Positions 40,799 through 51,090 are shown, numbered from the stretch's first letter. The stretch is 64,000 nt of DNA from Streptomyces sp. NBC_01267 (GCF_036241575.1 NZ_CP108455.1:4277001-4341000); one strand, 5' to 3'. The notes: generated from the sequence alone by a model not told the origin. A program made the numbers and translations.

Positions 40799-41887
40799 GT
40801 GTCCAAATCGCCGGTGAGAGCACGGGACAAGGGGGCTGAACGGGTGTCGGCGAGTCACGATTCAGCTGTGGGCGAACAGACGCCCACCCGGGCGAAAGAG
40901 GCCGCGAAAGTGACGAAACCGGTGAAGGGGGCTGTAGTGAAGAAGGCCGCGGCGAGGAAGCCCGCAGCGAAGGACGCGACCGCGCCCGACGGACCCGCGA
41001 AGGCGACCGCGCCCAAGAAGGCGACCGCGCCCGACAGACCCGCGAAGGCGACCGTGCCCGCCAAGCCGCCGGCGGCGTCCGCCGAGCCCGCCGCGTCCGT
41101 GAAACCCGTCAAGATCCCCAGGCCGGAGTCGCACGCCGCCCTGGTCCGCCGGGCGCGCCGGATCAACCGGGAGCTGGCCGAGGTCTACCCGTACGCCCAC
41201 CCCGAGCTCGACTTCGAGAACCCGTTCGAACTGCTCGTCGCCACGGTCCTCTCCGCCCAGACCACCGACCTGCGCGTCAATCAGACGACCCCTGCCCTCT
41301 TCGCGAAGTACCCGACCCCCGAGGACATGGCGGCTGCGGACCCCGAGGAGCTGGAGCAGATCCTGCGGCCGACCGGGTTCTTCCGGGCCAAGGCCAGATC
41401 GGTCCTCGGGCTCTCCGCCGCCCTCCGGGACGACTTCGGCGGTGAGGTGCCGGGCCGGATAGAGGATCTCGTGAAGCTGCCCGGCGTCGGGCGGAAGACG
41501 GCAAATGTCGTACTTGGTAACGCTTTTGGGGTTCCTGGCATCACTGTGGACACCCACTTCGGCCGACTGGTGCGCCGCTGGAAGTGGACCGAGCAGGAGG
41601 ACCCGGTGAAGGTCGAGGCGGAGGTCTGCGCGCTCTTCCCCAAGAGCGACTGGACGATGCTCTCGCACCGGGTCGTCTTCCATGGCCGCCGCATCTGCCA
41701 CGCCCGCAAACCGGCTTGCGGAGCCTGCCCGATCGCCCCGCTCTGCCCGTCGTACGGCGAGGGCGAGACCGACCCGGAGAAGGCGCAGAAGCTCCTGAAG
41801 TACGAGAAGGGCGGGCGGCCCGGCCAGCGGCTGAAGCCCCCGGCGGACTACCCGGGGCAGCCCGCTCCTCCGATGGGGGCCGGGTGA
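40799..41887 (+). CDS. nth: Endonuclease III (DNA glycosylase/AP lyase) with long N-terminal tail
   Basis: 362 residues; the catalytic part from about 115 is a standard Nth that removes oxidised pyrimidines. The helix-hairpin-helix is [15 protein letters not shown] with catalytic Lys, the catalytic Asp is in [12 protein letters not shown], and the [4Fe-4S] loop is [17 protein letters not shown] (C-x6-C-x2-C-x5-C). The first ~110 residues are Ala/Lys/Pro-rich with repeated KATAP, resembling histone H1-like tails, and probably bind DNA non-specifically. The GTG start lies just after TAGGCT, so the mRNA may be nearly leaderless. Typical Nth has 210-270 residues. Confidence 0.93.
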   Translation: MSKSPVRARDKGAERVSASHDSAVGEQTPTRAKEAAKVTKPVKGAVVKKAAARKPAAKDATAPDGPAKATAPKKATAPDRPAKATVPAKPPAASAEPAASVKPVKIPRPESHAALVRRARRINRELAEVYPYAHPELDFENPFELLVATVLSAQTTDLRVNQTTPALFAKYPTPEDMAAADPEELEQILRPTGFFRAKARSVLGLSAALRDDFGGEVPGRIEDLVKLPGVGRKTANVVLGNAFGVPGITVDTHFGRLVRRWKWTEQEDPVKVEAEVCALFPKSDWTMLSHRVVFHGRRICHARKPACGACPIAPLCPSYGEGETDPEKAQKLLKYEKGGRPGQRLKPPADYPGQPAPPMGAG

Positions 41888-41942
41888 CAGCAGGGCGGAA
41901 CGATCAGACCGGCCGCGGTCGTTGGGAGAAGCGGGGGTGCCG

Positions 41943-42653
41943 ATGACGCGCGCGGGAGAGACCCACACCGGCCGGGCCCAGGAGGGCCCGGTCGCCGTGA
42001 CGGACAGCGGGCTGCCCGGATGGCTGGCGCCCGTGGCACGGGCGGCCGGGACGGTGCGGCCCGAGCAGCTCAGCAGTTTCCTGCCCCCGGAGAGCGGCAG
42101 CGGGCGGCAGTCCGCCGTGCTGATCCTCTTCGGCGAGGGCAGCTCCGGGCCCGAGCTGCTGCTGATGGAGCGGGCGACCAGTCTGCGTTCGCACGCGGGA
42201 CAGCCGTCCTTCCCGGGCGGCTCCCTGGACCCCGGGGACGGCGATCCGCAGACGACGGGTCCCCTGCGGGCGGCGCTGCGCGAGGCCGAGGAGGAGACCG
42301 GGCTCGACCCCGCGGGTGTGCAGCTCTTCGGTGTGCTGCCCCGGCTCTACATCCCGGTGAGCGCGTTCGTCGTGACGCCCGTCCTCGGCTGGTGGCGCGA
42401 GCCCAGTCCGGTACGGGCGGTGGACAGCGGGGAGACCGCCCGGGTCTTCACGGTTCCGGTGGCCGATCTCACTGACCCCGCCAACCGGTTCACGACGGTC
42501 CACCCGAGCGGCCACCGGGGCCCCGCGTTCCTGGTCGAATCCGCTCTGGTCTGGGGTTTCACCGCAGGAGTGATCGACAGAATTCTGCACTTCGCGGGCT
42601 GGGAGCGGTCGTGGGACCGCACGAAGCAGGTCCCGCTCGACTGGCGCGCATGA
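41943..42653 (+). CDS. Nudix hydrolase, CoA-pyrophosphatase type
   Basis: 236 residues. The CoA-specific signature is LRSHAGQPSFPGGSLDPGDG (LLTxRSxxLxxHxGxxxFPGG-like), followed by the Nudix box AALREAEEETGLDP. Expected to cleave CoA or acyl-CoA to phosphopantetheine and 3',5'-ADP. ATG 41943 is preferred over TTG 41922. It follows nth by 55 bases on the same strand; the two often neighbour each other in actinobacteria. The downstream MarP-like protease gene follows after 138 bases. Confidence 0.88.
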   Translation: MTRAGETHTGRAQEGPVAVTDSGLPGWLAPVARAAGTVRPEQLSSFLPPESGSGRQSAVLILFGEGSSGPELLLMERATSLRSHAGQPSFPGGSLDPGDGDPQTTGPLRAALREAEEETGLDPAGVQLFGVLPRLYIPVSAFVVTPVLGWWREPSPVRAVDSGETARVFTVPVADLTDPANRFTTVHPSGHRGPAFLVESALVWGFTAGVIDRILHFAGWERSWDRTKQVPLDWRA

Positions 42654-42791
42654 CAGGCTGGCCGACGTACTGGGCCACTTGGGCGCCGTACTGGGCCACT
42701 CGGGCGACGCTGCGATCCGCAGCGACCCCCCGAGCGGCCGGACCACCGGCCGGAGGGCCGTGACCGGCAACGAAATGCGAGGCTCCCGACG

Positions 42792-43997
42792 GTGAACGTG
42801 CTGGACATCCTGCTGCTGCTGGCCGCTGTGTGGTTCGCGGTCATCGGCTACCGCCAGGGTTTCGTCGTCGGCATCCTGTCCGTGACCGGTTTCATCGGCG
42901 GTGGTGTCGTCGCCGTCTACGTGCTTCCGCTGATCTGGGACCGGGTCACCGACAAGTCCGAGGTGTCCACGGGCGCCACCGTCGTCGCGGTCGTCATCGT
43001 GATCGTGTGCGCCTCGGTCGGCCAGGCCTTCACCACCCATCTCGGCAACAGACTCCGCCGCTTCATCACCTGGTCACCGGCGCGTGCCCTCGACGCCACC
43101 GGCGGCGCACTGGTCAACGTACTGGCCATGCTGCTGGTGGCCTGGCTGATCGGATCGGCCCTCGCCGGTACGACACTGCCCACCCTCGGCAAGGAGGTCC
43201 GCACCTCCAAGGTGCTCCTCGGGGTGTCCCGGGTGATGCCGGACCAGGCCGGCACCTGGTTCGCCGACTTCACCTCGGCGCTCGCCCAGAACGGCTTCCC
43301 GCAGGTCTTCAGCCCGTTCGCCAACGAGCCGATCACCGAGGTCAAGCCGCCCGACCCGGCGCTCGCCGACAGTCCGGTCGTGGAGCGCGCCAAGAAGTCG
43401 ATCGTCAAGGTCGTCGGCACGGCGACGGGATGCAGCAAGGTCCTGGAGGGCTCGGGCTTCGTCTTCGGCAACCGCAGGGTGATGACCAACGCCCATGTGG
43501 TCGGCGGTGTCACCGAGCCGACCGTGCAGATCGGCGGCGAGGGCAAGCTGTACGACGCGAAGGTCGTGCTCTACGACTGGTCGCGTGACATCGCCGTACT
43601 GGACGTGCCGGACCTGAGGGCGCCCGCGCTCACGTTCACCGGCACCGACCAGGCCGCGCACAGCGGTGACAGCGCGATCGTCGCGGGCTTCCCCGAGAAC
43701 GGTGCGTACGACGTCCGCTCCGCCCGGGTCCGCGGCCGGATCAACGCCAACGGCCCGGACATCTACCACCGCGGGAAGGTCACCCGCGATGTCTACTCCC
43801 TCTACACGACGGTCCGCCAGGGCAACTCCGGCGGCCCGCTGCTGACCCCGAACGGCAAGGTGTACGGCGTGGTCTTCGCGAAATCGCTCGACGACAGCAA
43901 CACCGGCTACGCGCTCTCGGCCGACGAGATCCGTCAGGACATCGCCAAGGGGCTCAGCGCCAACCAGCAGGTCGACACCCAGGGATGCGCGCTGTGA
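42792..43997 (+). CDS. MarP-type membrane serine protease
   Basis: 401 residues. The N-terminal CvpA-like region has four membrane segments (VLDILLLLAAVWFAVIGYR, VGILSVTGFIGGGVVAVYVL, ATVVAVVIVIVCASV, LVNVLAMLLVAWLIGSAL). The C-terminal trypsin-like domain has H235 (MTNAHVV), D266 (WSRDIAVL) and S346 (QGNSGGPLL). C214 and C399 could form a disulphide, as in mycobacterial MarP, which is redox-activated and needed for acid resistance. The protease domain would face outside the membrane. Its stop lies inside the start of the GH4 gene. Confidence 0.92.
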   Translation: MNVLDILLLLAAVWFAVIGYRQGFVVGILSVTGFIGGGVVAVYVLPLIWDRVTDKSEVSTGATVVAVVIVIVCASVGQAFTTHLGNRLRRFITWSPARALDATGGALVNVLAMLLVAWLIGSALAGTTLPTLGKEVRTSKVLLGVSRVMPDQAGTWFADFTSALAQNGFPQVFSPFANEPITEVKPPDPALADSPVVERAKKSIVKVVGTATGCSKVLEGSGFVFGNRRVMTNAHVVGGVTEPTVQIGGEGKLYDAKVVLYDWSRDIAVLDVPDLRAPALTFTGTDQAAHSGDSAIVAGFPENGAYDVRSARVRGRINANGPDIYHRGKVTRDVYSLYTTVRQGNSGGPLLTPNGKVYGVVFAKSLDDSNTGYALSADEIRQDIAKGLSANQQVDTQGCAL

Positions 43998-45340
43998 GGC
44001 TCACGATTCTCGGCGGCGGCGGATTCCGCGTACCGCTCGTGTACGGCGCGCTGCTGCGCGACCACGCCCCCGGCCGGGTCACCGGGGTCACCCTGCACGA
44101 CCTGGACCCGGCCCGGCTGACCGCCGTCGCGCGGGTCCTCGCCGACCAGGCGGCGGGTGTGCCGGACGCGCCGGAGGTCCGTACCACCACCGACCTCGAC
44201 GAGGCGCTGCGCGGGGCCGACTTCGTGTTCTCGGCGATCCGGGTCGGCGGGCTCGCGGGCCGGGCGGCCGACGAACGGGTGGCGCTGGCCGAGGGCGTGC
44301 TGGGCCAGGAGACCGTGGGTGCGGGCGGCATCGCGTACGGACTGCGTACGGTCCCGGTCGCCGTCGACATCGCCCGGCGGGTGGCCCGGATCGCCCCCGA
44401 AGCCTGGGTCATCAACTTCACCAACCCGGCCGGACTGGTCACCGAGGCGATGGCGGCCCATCTCGGCCGCCGGGTCATCGGCATCTGCGACTCGCCGGTC
44501 GGACTCGGCCGCCGGGTCGCCCGGACCCTCGGCGCGGACCCCGACCTGGCGCGGTTCGACTACGTGGGGCTGAACCACCTGGGCTGGCTGCGCGGTCTGT
44601 ACGTCGGCGAGCAGGACCTGCTGCCCGGACTCTTCGACGACGAGCGGCTGCTGACCTCCTTCGAGGAGGGCAGGCTCTTCGGCGCGGACTGGCTGCGTTC
44701 GATCCGGTCCGTCCCCAACGAATACCTGCACTACTACTACTTCAACCGCGAGACGGTCGCCGCGTACCAGCAGGCCGAGCAGACCCGCGGCGCCTTCCTC
44801 CGCGACCAGCAGGCGCGGTTCTACGACGAGATGGCGCATCCCGCGACGCCCGCCCTGGCGGCCTGGGACCGTACCCGCGCCGAGCGCGAAGCCACGTACA
44901 TGGCGGAGAACCGCGAGGCGGCGGGTGCCGGCGAACGGGCCGCGGACGACCTGGAGTCGGGCGGGTACGAGAATGTCGCGCTGGCCCTGATGCGGGCCAT
45001 CGCGCGGAGCGAGAGCACCACGCTCATCCTCAATGTGCCCAACGCGGGCACGCTCGGCGTGCTCGACGGGACGGCCGTCATCGAGGTCCCGTGCCGGGTC
45101 GACGCGGACGGTCCGCACCCGCTGCCCGTATCGCAGCTGACCGGCCACGAGGCCGGTCTGGTGACCGCCGTGAAGGCAGTCGAGCGCTGCGTACTGGAAG
45201 CGGCGGAGAGCGGGTCGACGCGGGCGGCGGTGCGGGCGTTCGCCCTGCATCCGCTGGTCGATTCCGTGAATGTCGCGAGGAGACTGCTCGACGGCTACCG
45301 GGGTGTGCACCCGGGCCTCGGCTACCTCACGGGGCGCTGA
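43985..45340 (+). CDS. GH4-family 6-phospho-glycosidase-like enzyme
   Basis: 451-residue NAD+-dependent glycoside hydrolase family 4 enzyme. It has the Rossmann motif ILGGGGFRVPLVYGALL, then VINFTNPAGLVTEAM, GICDSPVGL (metal-binding Cys region), and DYVGLNHLGWLRG (catalytic His). Family members cleave 6-phospho-alpha- or beta-glucosides with NAD+ and Mn2+. Here a phospho-beta-glucosidase is most likely. The 13-base overlap with the MarP gene can also be read as a GTGA overlap from GTG 43994. No PTS transport genes are nearby. Confidence 0.88.
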   Translation: MRAVRLTILGGGGFRVPLVYGALLRDHAPGRVTGVTLHDLDPARLTAVARVLADQAAGVPDAPEVRTTTDLDEALRGADFVFSAIRVGGLAGRAADERVALAEGVLGQETVGAGGIAYGLRTVPVAVDIARRVARIAPEAWVINFTNPAGLVTEAMAAHLGRRVIGICDSPVGLGRRVARTLGADPDLARFDYVGLNHLGWLRGLYVGEQDLLPGLFDDERLLTSFEEGRLFGADWLRSIRSVPNEYLHYYYFNRETVAAYQQAEQTRGAFLRDQQARFYDEMAHPATPALAAWDRTRAEREATYMAENREAAGAGERAADDLESGGYENVALALMRAIARSESTTLILNVPNAGTLGVLDGTAVIEVPCRVDADGPHPLPVSQLTGHEAGLVTAVKAVERCVLEAAESGSTRAAVRAFALHPLVDSVNVARRLLDGYRGVHPGLGYLTGR

Positions 45341-45696
45341 GCCTCGGAGCCGGTCCGGTCAATCACGGCCGGGAATGGCGGAGCCGCGCGGAGACCCAGC
45401 GGGCCCGACGGCGGAGGATACGCGGAATGCCGAGGCGGGGATCATGCTCGCGGTCGGGGGTGCCGTCCCTCTCGTAGGTGCTCAGGCCCGTGGCCGAGCG
45501 GCGGTTGCTTGCTGCGTCACCGTAGTCGTGCGTCCAGCCCATACCCCCACGTTTGCCCGTGCCTCATGGTCGGTAATCGCGTCCCATGGGGCCAATTGGC
45601 CTATGCGCCAGGCATTTGGCTGTTCGTAGGACAGGCGTTCCCGTCCGGCCACCGGACATGCCGGAACGGGGCTCACCGGTCACGCCGGAACCGGGC
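45341..45696. other. Intergenic stretch with a 22-base direct repeat
   Basis: About 356 bases with no convincing gene. A 22-base unit starting GCCGGAAC and ending CTCACCGGTC occurs at 45659-45680 and 45683-45704 with one mismatch; the second copy overlaps the stop of the hydrolase gene. No clear terminator hairpin was found. Confidence 0.45.
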
Positions 45697-46623
45697 TCAC
45701 CGGTCGGGTTCGGGGTCCTTCAACCAGTTGATGAGTTCTGTGGAGAACGCCACCGGGTCCTCCTCCTGCGGGAAGTGCCCCAGGCCGTCGAACAGCCGCC
45801 AGCGGTACGGCGCTTCGACGTACTGCCCCGACCCCGCCGCACTGCGGGTACGCATCACCGGATCCAGCGAGCCGTGCAGATGCAGCGTCGGTACCCGCAC
45901 CGGACGTTTCATCCTGCGGTTGAACTGGATCCCGTCCGGCCGTGCCAGCGACCGAACCATCCAGCGGTACGGCTCGATCGCGCAGTGCGCCGTCGAGGGG
46001 ATCGACATCGCCCGCCGGTACATCTCCACCGCGTTGTCGTCGGGACGCGCGGGCCCCGACCACTCGCACACCAGTCGGCCCACCAACGCCGCGTCGTCGG
46101 CGACGAGCTGACGCTCGGGCACCCACGGGCGCTGGAAACCCCAGACGTACGAACCCGCGCGGGACTGCGAGAAGTCGGACAGCATCGCCGAGCGCCAGCG
46201 CCGTGGATGCGGCATCGAGGAGACCACGAGCCGGCGCACCAGCTTGGGCCGCATCACGGCCGCCGTCCAGGCCAGGTACCCGCCCAGGTCGTGCCCGACG
46301 AGCGCGGCGTCCGGCTCGCCGAGGGACCGGATCACGCCGGTGATGTCGAGGGCCAGATTGGCGGGGTCGTAACCCCGGGGCGTACGGTCACTGCCGCCCA
46401 CCCCCCGCAGATCCATGGCGACGGCCCGGAACCCGGCGTCGGCGAGCGCGGTCAGCTGATGCCGCCAGGTCCACCAGAACTGCGGGAAACCGTGCAGCAG
46501 CAGCACCAGCGGCCCGTCACCCGCCTCCGTGATGTGGAAGCGCGCGCCATTGGCCGCGACATCGCGGTGGGTCCAGGGCCCGTCGATACGTACGACGGAA
46601 CCCGATTCGGCAGAAGCGGTCAT
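45697..46623 (-). CDS. Alpha/beta hydrolase, epoxide-hydrolase-like
   Basis: 308 residues. Oxyanion motif LLHGFPQFWWTWRHQ, nucleophile elbow ALVGHDLGGYLAW (Asp nucleophile as in epoxide hydrolases and dehalogenases), cap domain, late acid DPVMRT and catalytic His in LFDGLGHFPQEEDP. It probably hydrolyses an epoxide or halide; the physiological substrate is unknown. Its stop overlaps the 22-base repeat. It is downstream of the holin-X-like gene and overlaps it by four bases (46620-46623). Confidence 0.88.
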   Translation of the reverse strand: MTASAESGSVVRIDGPWTHRDVAANGARFHITEAGDGPLVLLLHGFPQFWWTWRHQLTALADAGFRAVAMDLRGVGGSDRTPRGYDPANLALDITGVIRSLGEPDAALVGHDLGGYLAWTAAVMRPKLVRRLVVSSMPHPRRWRSAMLSDFSQSRAGSYVWGFQRPWVPERQLVADDAALVGRLVCEWSGPARPDDNAVEMYRRAMSIPSTAHCAIEPYRWMVRSLARPDGIQFNRRMKRPVRVPTLHLHGSLDPVMRTRSAAGSGQYVEAPYRWRLFDGLGHFPQEEDPVAFSTELINWLKDPEPDR

Positions 46624-47126
46624 GCAGACGAGCGTGCCACAGCCGCAGCCTTGTCGGTGACCGCCGCAGGGGCGTTCGAGGACGCGCGTTCGACGGCCGG
46701 GCGGGGGTGGGGGCGGACGCCCTGGATCACGGCGGCCGTCTCCTTGACGGACGCGGCGACCTTCTGCGGGCCCTTCGCCTTCTTCGCCTTCTTGGCGAAA
46801 ACGACCCCGATCAGTGCGAGTACCGCGGCCACCAGCACATTCGCGGCGAAGGACAGCACGAAGCAGATCGCCAAGTTCCAGTGGCTCCAGGTGCGGATGC
46901 CGTAGGCGAGGGCGAAGCTCAGCATCGGCAGGGAGAAGAGCAGCACGGTGCCTGCCGCCGCGAACGCCCCGCCGCCGATCGCGCCGCGCTTGACGTCCTG
47001 GCGCAGCTCGGCCTTGGCCAGGGCGATTTCGTCGTGCACGAGCGAGGACATCTCGGCGGTGGCCGATGCGACCAGTTGACCGAGACTGCGGTCGGCGGTG
47101 CCAGCAGGGCTGCTGGGGTGGCTCAT
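46620..47126 (-). CDS. Phage-holin-superfamily membrane protein (Actinobacterial Holin-X type)
   Basis: 168 residues. The N-terminal amphipathic region GQLVASATAEMSSLVHDEIALAKAELR is typical of DUF1469/Holin-X proteins, followed by two membrane helices (GAFAAAGTVLLFSLPMLSFAL and LSFAANVLVAAVLALIGVV) and a Lys/Ala-rich C-terminus. Despite the name these are core Streptomyces membrane proteins of unknown function. Coupled by overlap to the alpha/beta hydrolase; the NhaA gene lies 90 bases upstream on the same strand. Confidence 0.85.
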   Translation of the reverse strand: MSHPSSPAGTADRSLGQLVASATAEMSSLVHDEIALAKAELRQDVKRGAIGGGAFAAAGTVLLFSLPMLSFALAYGIRTWSHWNLAICFVLSFAANVLVAAVLALIGVVFAKKAKKAKGPQKVAASVKETAAVIQGVRPHPRPAVERASSNAPAAVTDKAAAVARSSA

Positions 47127-47216
47127 TGCTGAATCCCTCTTCTCATCTGCGGGCGCTCGTACACCTCGCGCCGGTCGGGCTGGCCGTCGTCGGTTTCTGC
47201 AGGACCTGACTTCAGA

Positions 47217-48659
47217 TCATGCCGGACGGTCGTCGTCCGCGCTTGCTGCCCCCGCCCGTTCGGCGAGACGACGGTGCTCGGCCGCCTTCCCCTCAAGGAT
47301 CGCAGCCATACGCAGATGGTGCTCGGCGCTGTCCTCCTCGTAGATGTCGGGGATGCCGTCGTGGTCCTCGTCGCGTTCCTCCTCCTCGCACAGGAAGCGG
47401 TATCTGCGGTCGCGCACCTTGAGCAGGACCGAGGAGAGCACGGCGGCGATCACCGAGCCCAGCAGTACGGACGCCTTGACCTCACCGGTCATCGAGCTGT
47501 CTCCGGTGAAGGCGAGTTCGCCGATGAGGAGCGAGACGGTGAAGCCGATCCCGGCGAGTGAGGCCACGGCGAAGACGTCGGCCCAGGCCAGGTCCTTGTT
47601 GAGCTCGGCCCTGGTGAAGCGGGCCGTCAGCCACGTACCGCCGAAGATGCCGACCGCCTTGCCGACGACGAGGCCCAGCACGACGCCGAGCGTCTCCGGA
47701 CGGGTGAACACATCGGTGAGCGCACGGCCCGATACGGAGACCCCGGCCGAGAACAGCGCGAAGAGCGGTACGGCGAGGCCCGCCGACAACGGCCGGACCA
47801 GATGCTCGATGTGCTCACCGGGGGAGTACGGCTCGCCCTCGCGGCGGGTGCAGCGGAGCATCAGGCCCATGGCGACTCCGGCGATCGTGGCGTGCACGCC
47901 GCTGTGGTACATCAGCGCCCAGACGACCAGGGCGAGCGGGACGTAGATGTACCAGCCGTGTACGTCCAGCCGCAGCAGCAGCCAGAAGACGGCCAGCGCG
48001 AGCACGGCGCCGCCGAGCGCCACGAAGTTGATGTCGCTGGTGAAGAAGACCGCGATGATGAGGATGGCGAACAGGTCGTCCACGACGGCGAGCGTGAGCA
48101 GGAAGGCCCGCAGCGCGGACGGCAGTGAGGTCCCGATGACCGCGAGGACGGCCAGGGCGAACGCGATGTCGGTGGCGGTGGGCACCGCCCAGCCGTCCAG
48201 CGAACCGTTGCCGATGACATTGACCAGGGTGTACACCAGGGCCGGTACGGCCATCCCGCAGAGCGCCGCGACGACGGGCAGCGCGGCGGCCTTCGGGTCG
48301 CGCAGTTCACCTGCGACCAGTTCGCGCTTGAGCTCGATGCCCGCGACGAAGAAGAAGACAGCGATCAGCCCGTCGGCGGCCCAGTGCGTGACGGACAGGT
48401 GCAGGCCGAGGGTGGCGGGGCCCAGATGGAAGTCGCTGACCGAGGCGTAGCTGCCCTTCAGCGGGGTGTTCGCCCAGATCAGTGCGGCGATGGCGGCGAC
48501 GAGAAGAATCAGGCCGCCGACGGTCTCGGTGCGCAGCGCGTCGGTGAGGAAGGTCCGCTCGGGGAACGGGAGCCGCCCCAGGAAGGTCTGCCTGCCGCGG
48601 GAGCGGGACTGCGCGGGCGGTTGGGGATTCGGCTTCGGCTTCGGGGCGGGCGCGGCCAC
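47217..48659 (-). CDS. nhaA: Na+/H+ antiporter NhaA
   Basis: 480 residues. It exchanges Na+ for H+ across the membrane for pH and salt homeostasis. About 11-12 membrane segments are visible, with FFFVAGIELKRELVAGEL, PTATDIAFALAVLAVIG and the paired ion-binding aspartates in AVVDDLFAILIIAVF. It has a Pro/Arg-rich N-terminus and a short acidic C-terminal tail. GTG 48659 is supported by GGAGG seven bases upstream; the frame is open to 48695. It leads the minus-strand group with the holin-X-like and hydrolase genes. Confidence 0.94.
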   Translation of the reverse strand: MAAPAPKPKPNPQPPAQSRSRGRQTFLGRLPFPERTFLTDALRTETVGGLILLVAAIAALIWANTPLKGSYASVSDFHLGPATLGLHLSVTHWAADGLIAVFFFVAGIELKRELVAGELRDPKAAALPVVAALCGMAVPALVYTLVNVIGNGSLDGWAVPTATDIAFALAVLAVIGTSLPSALRAFLLTLAVVDDLFAILIIAVFFTSDINFVALGGAVLALAVFWLLLRLDVHGWYIYVPLALVVWALMYHSGVHATIAGVAMGLMLRCTRREGEPYSPGEHIEHLVRPLSAGLAVPLFALFSAGVSVSGRALTDVFTRPETLGVVLGLVVGKAVGIFGGTWLTARFTRAELNKDLAWADVFAVASLAGIGFTVSLLIGELAFTGDSSMTGEVKASVLLGSVIAAVLSSVLLKVRDRRYRFLCEEEERDEDHDGIPDIYEEDSAEHHLRMAAILEGKAAEHRRLAERAGAASADDDRPA

Positions 48660-48853
48660 GAGGGGACCTCCGGTCGGGTGGGCAGCACAGAACACATGCC
48701 GACCAGACTTCCCGGCGCACCCTTTTGCTTACTGAATTACCTGTGGAACACCCTACCCGGCGCACCAGGGAGCATGCGGTGATCGTCACCTTACGGACAG
48801 AACGGGCGCACGGCGCGCTGCAGATGACCAGCCGGGTGGCCGTCGTACACGCA

Positions 48854-48890
48854 GAACGCCGACCGGGCACCTGGGGTCCGGTCGGCGTTC
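48854..48890 (-). terminator. Hairpin terminator of acs
   Basis: Perfect 13-base stem (GAACGCCGACCGG at 48854-48866 with CCGGTCGGCGTTC at 48878-48890) downstream of the acs stop. It is separated from acs by a short tandem repeat. Confidence 0.65.
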
Positions 48891-48946
48891 GCTGTCAGCT
48901 GTCAGCTGTCAGCTGTCAGTTCTCAGCTGTTCAGTTCTCGGTTCTC
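48891..48946. repeat. Tandem 7-base repeat (GCTGTCA and variants)
   Basis: Four exact copies of GCTGTCA (48891-48918) are followed by degenerate copies (GTTCTCA, GCTGTTCA, GTTCTCG, GTTCTCGG). It lies between the acs stop and its terminator hairpin, so it is transcribed in the 3' untranslated region. It looks like slippage-prone DNA. Confidence 0.8.
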
Positions 48947-48964
48947 GGTGGGGCTGATCCGGTG

Positions 48965-50920
48965 TCAGTCCTCGCTGGAAGTGCTCGGCAGCTTGGTCTG
49001 GATCAGGTCCATCACCGAGGAGTCGGTGAGCGTGGTGACGTCGCCCAGCTCGCGGTTCTCCGCGACATCGCGCAGCAGCCGCCGCATGATCTTCCCGGAC
49101 CGGGTCTTGGGCAGCTCCGCCACGGGCAGTACCCGCTTCGGCTTGGCGATCGGGCCGAGCACCGCGCCCACGTGGTTGCGCAGCTCCGCGGAGAGGTCCG
49201 CCGACTCCGACGCCGACCCCCGCAATATCACGAAGGCAACGATGGCCTGACCGGTCGTCTCGTCCGCCGCGCCCACGACCGCCGCTTCGGCGACCGACGG
49301 GTGCGAGACGAGCGCCGACTCGACCTCGGTCGTCGAGATGTTGTGCCCGGATACCAGCATCACGTCGTCGACCCGGCCGAGCAGCCAGATGTCGCCGTCC
49401 TCGTCCTTCTTCGCGCCGTCACCCGCGAAGTACTTGCCCTCGAAACGTGACCAGTAGGTGTCGATGAAGCGCTGATCGTCGCCCCAGATCGTACGGAGCA
49501 TCGAGGGCCACGGCTCGGTCAGCACCAGGTAGCCGCCACCGCCGTTCGGTACTTCGTTGGCCTCGTCGTCGACGACGGTCGCGGAGATCCCCGGCAGCCC
49601 GCGCTGCGCCGACCCCGGCTTCGTCGCCGTGACACCCGGCAGTGGCGAAATCATCATCGCGCCGGTCTCGGTCTGCCACCAGGTGTCCACGATCGGGCAC
49701 TTGTCGGCGCCGATGTTCTTGCGGTACCACATCCACGCCTCGGGGTTGATGGGCTCACCGACCGAACCCAGCACGCGCAGCGACGACAGGTCGAACTTGG
49801 CGGGGATGTCGTCCCCCCACTTCATGAACGTACGGATCGCGGTCGGCGCCGTGTAGAGGATCGAGACGCCGTACTTCTGGACGATCTCCCAGAACCGGCC
49901 CTGGTGGGGGGTGTCCGGCGTGCCTTCGTAGATCACCTGGGTCGCGCCGTTGGCCAGCGGGCCGTACGTGATGTACGAGTGGCCGGTCACCCAGCCGATG
50001 TCGGCCGTGCACCAGTAGACGTCCGTCTCCGGCTTGAGGTCGAAGACGGCGTGGTGGGTGTACGCGGCCTGGGTGAGGTAGCCGCCGGAGGTGTGCAGGA
50101 TGCCCTTCGGCTTACCCGTCGTACCGGAGGTGTACAGGATGAACAGCGGCTGCTCCGCGCCGAAGGCCTCGGGGGTGTGCTCGGTGGACCGGCTCCCCAC
50201 GAACTCGTCCCACCAGAGGTCCCGGCCCTCGGTCCACGCGGTGTCCTGGCCGGTGCGCCGCACCACGAGCACGTGCTCGACCTGCGGGCACTGGGTGACG
50301 GCCTCGTCGATCGCGGGCTTGAGCGCGGACGGCTTGCCCCGCCGGTAGCCGCCGTCGGCGGTGATGACCAGCTTGGCGTCGGCGTCCTGGATGCGGGAGG
50401 CCACGGCGTCGGCAGAGAAACCGCCGAAGACCACCGAGTGCGCCGCGCCGATCCGGGCGCAGGCGAGCATCGCGACGACGGCCTCGGCGATCATCGGCAG
50501 GTAGATGGCGACCCGGTCGCCCTTGGCGACGCCCAGTTCTATGAGGGCGTTCGCGGCCTGCGACACCTCGTCCTTGAGCTGCGCGTACGTGATGGAGCGG
50601 CTGTCGCCGGGCTCGCCCTCGAAGTGGATGGCGACGCGGTCGCCGTTGCCGGCCTCGACGTGTCGGTCCACGCAGTTGTACGCGACATTCAGCTCACCGT
50701 CGGCGAACCACTTCGCGAACGGTGGGTTCGACCAGTCGAGCGTCTCGGTGGGCTCGGTGGACCAGCTCAGCCGCCGGGCCTGCTCCGCCCAGAAGCCCAG
50801 CCGGTCTGCCGCTGCCTGCTCGTACGCCGCCGCGGTGACGTTGGCGTTCGCGGCCAGCTCGGTGGGCGGCGTGAAGCGCCGCTCCTCCTTGAGCAGATTG
50901 GCCAAGCTTTCGTTGCTCAC
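48965..50920 (-). CDS. acs: Acetyl-CoA synthetase
   Basis: 651 residues. Converts acetate, ATP and CoA into acetyl-CoA through acetyl-AMP. Adenylate-forming motifs are [18 protein letters not shown] (A3), [12 protein letters not shown] (A5), [17 protein letters not shown] (A8) and the regulatory/catalytic lysine in [11 protein letters not shown], which is acetylated in related enzymes. Full length. GTG 50920 precedes the conserved [15 protein letters not shown]; the open frame extends to 50959 but lacks conservation. Monocistronic by position, with a terminator beyond its repeat tract. Confidence 0.96.
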   Translation of the reverse strand: MSNESLANLLKEERRFTPPTELAANANVTAAAYEQAAADRLGFWAEQARRLSWSTEPTETLDWSNPPFAKWFADGELNVAYNCVDRHVEAGNGDRVAIHFEGEPGDSRSITYAQLKDEVSQAANALIELGVAKGDRVAIYLPMIAEAVVAMLACARIGAAHSVVFGGFSADAVASRIQDADAKLVITADGGYRRGKPSALKPAIDEAVTQCPQVEHVLVVRRTGQDTAWTEGRDLWWDEFVGSRSTEHTPEAFGAEQPLFILYTSGTTGKPKGILHTSGGYLTQAAYTHHAVFDLKPETDVYWCTADIGWVTGHSYITYGPLANGATQVIYEGTPDTPHQGRFWEIVQKYGVSILYTAPTAIRTFMKWGDDIPAKFDLSSLRVLGSVGEPINPEAWMWYRKNIGADKCPIVDTWWQTETGAMMISPLPGVTATKPGSAQRGLPGISATVVDDEANEVPNGGGGYLVLTEPWPSMLRTIWGDDQRFIDTYWSRFEGKYFAGDGAKKDEDGDIWLLGRVDDVMLVSGHNISTTEVESALVSHPSVAEAAVVGAADETTGQAIVAFVILRGSASESADLSAELRNHVGAVLGPIAKPKRVLPVAELPKTRSGKIMRRLLRDVAENRELGDVTTLTDSSVMDLIQTKLPSTSSED

Positions 50921-51090
50921 GAGATCGCCCTTTCGACAAAGCCTTATGTCCCAGGTCATAGCTCATCAGCCCACGAGCCACTCTGACAAGGGCTAACCGT
51001 AAGAAATTGGTTTAGACCTGTGTCCCGTGCTCCGGCCGTGCTCCTTCCGTCTGGCTGCCGGGCGTGGGCGGATCACTCGGATACGAACGG

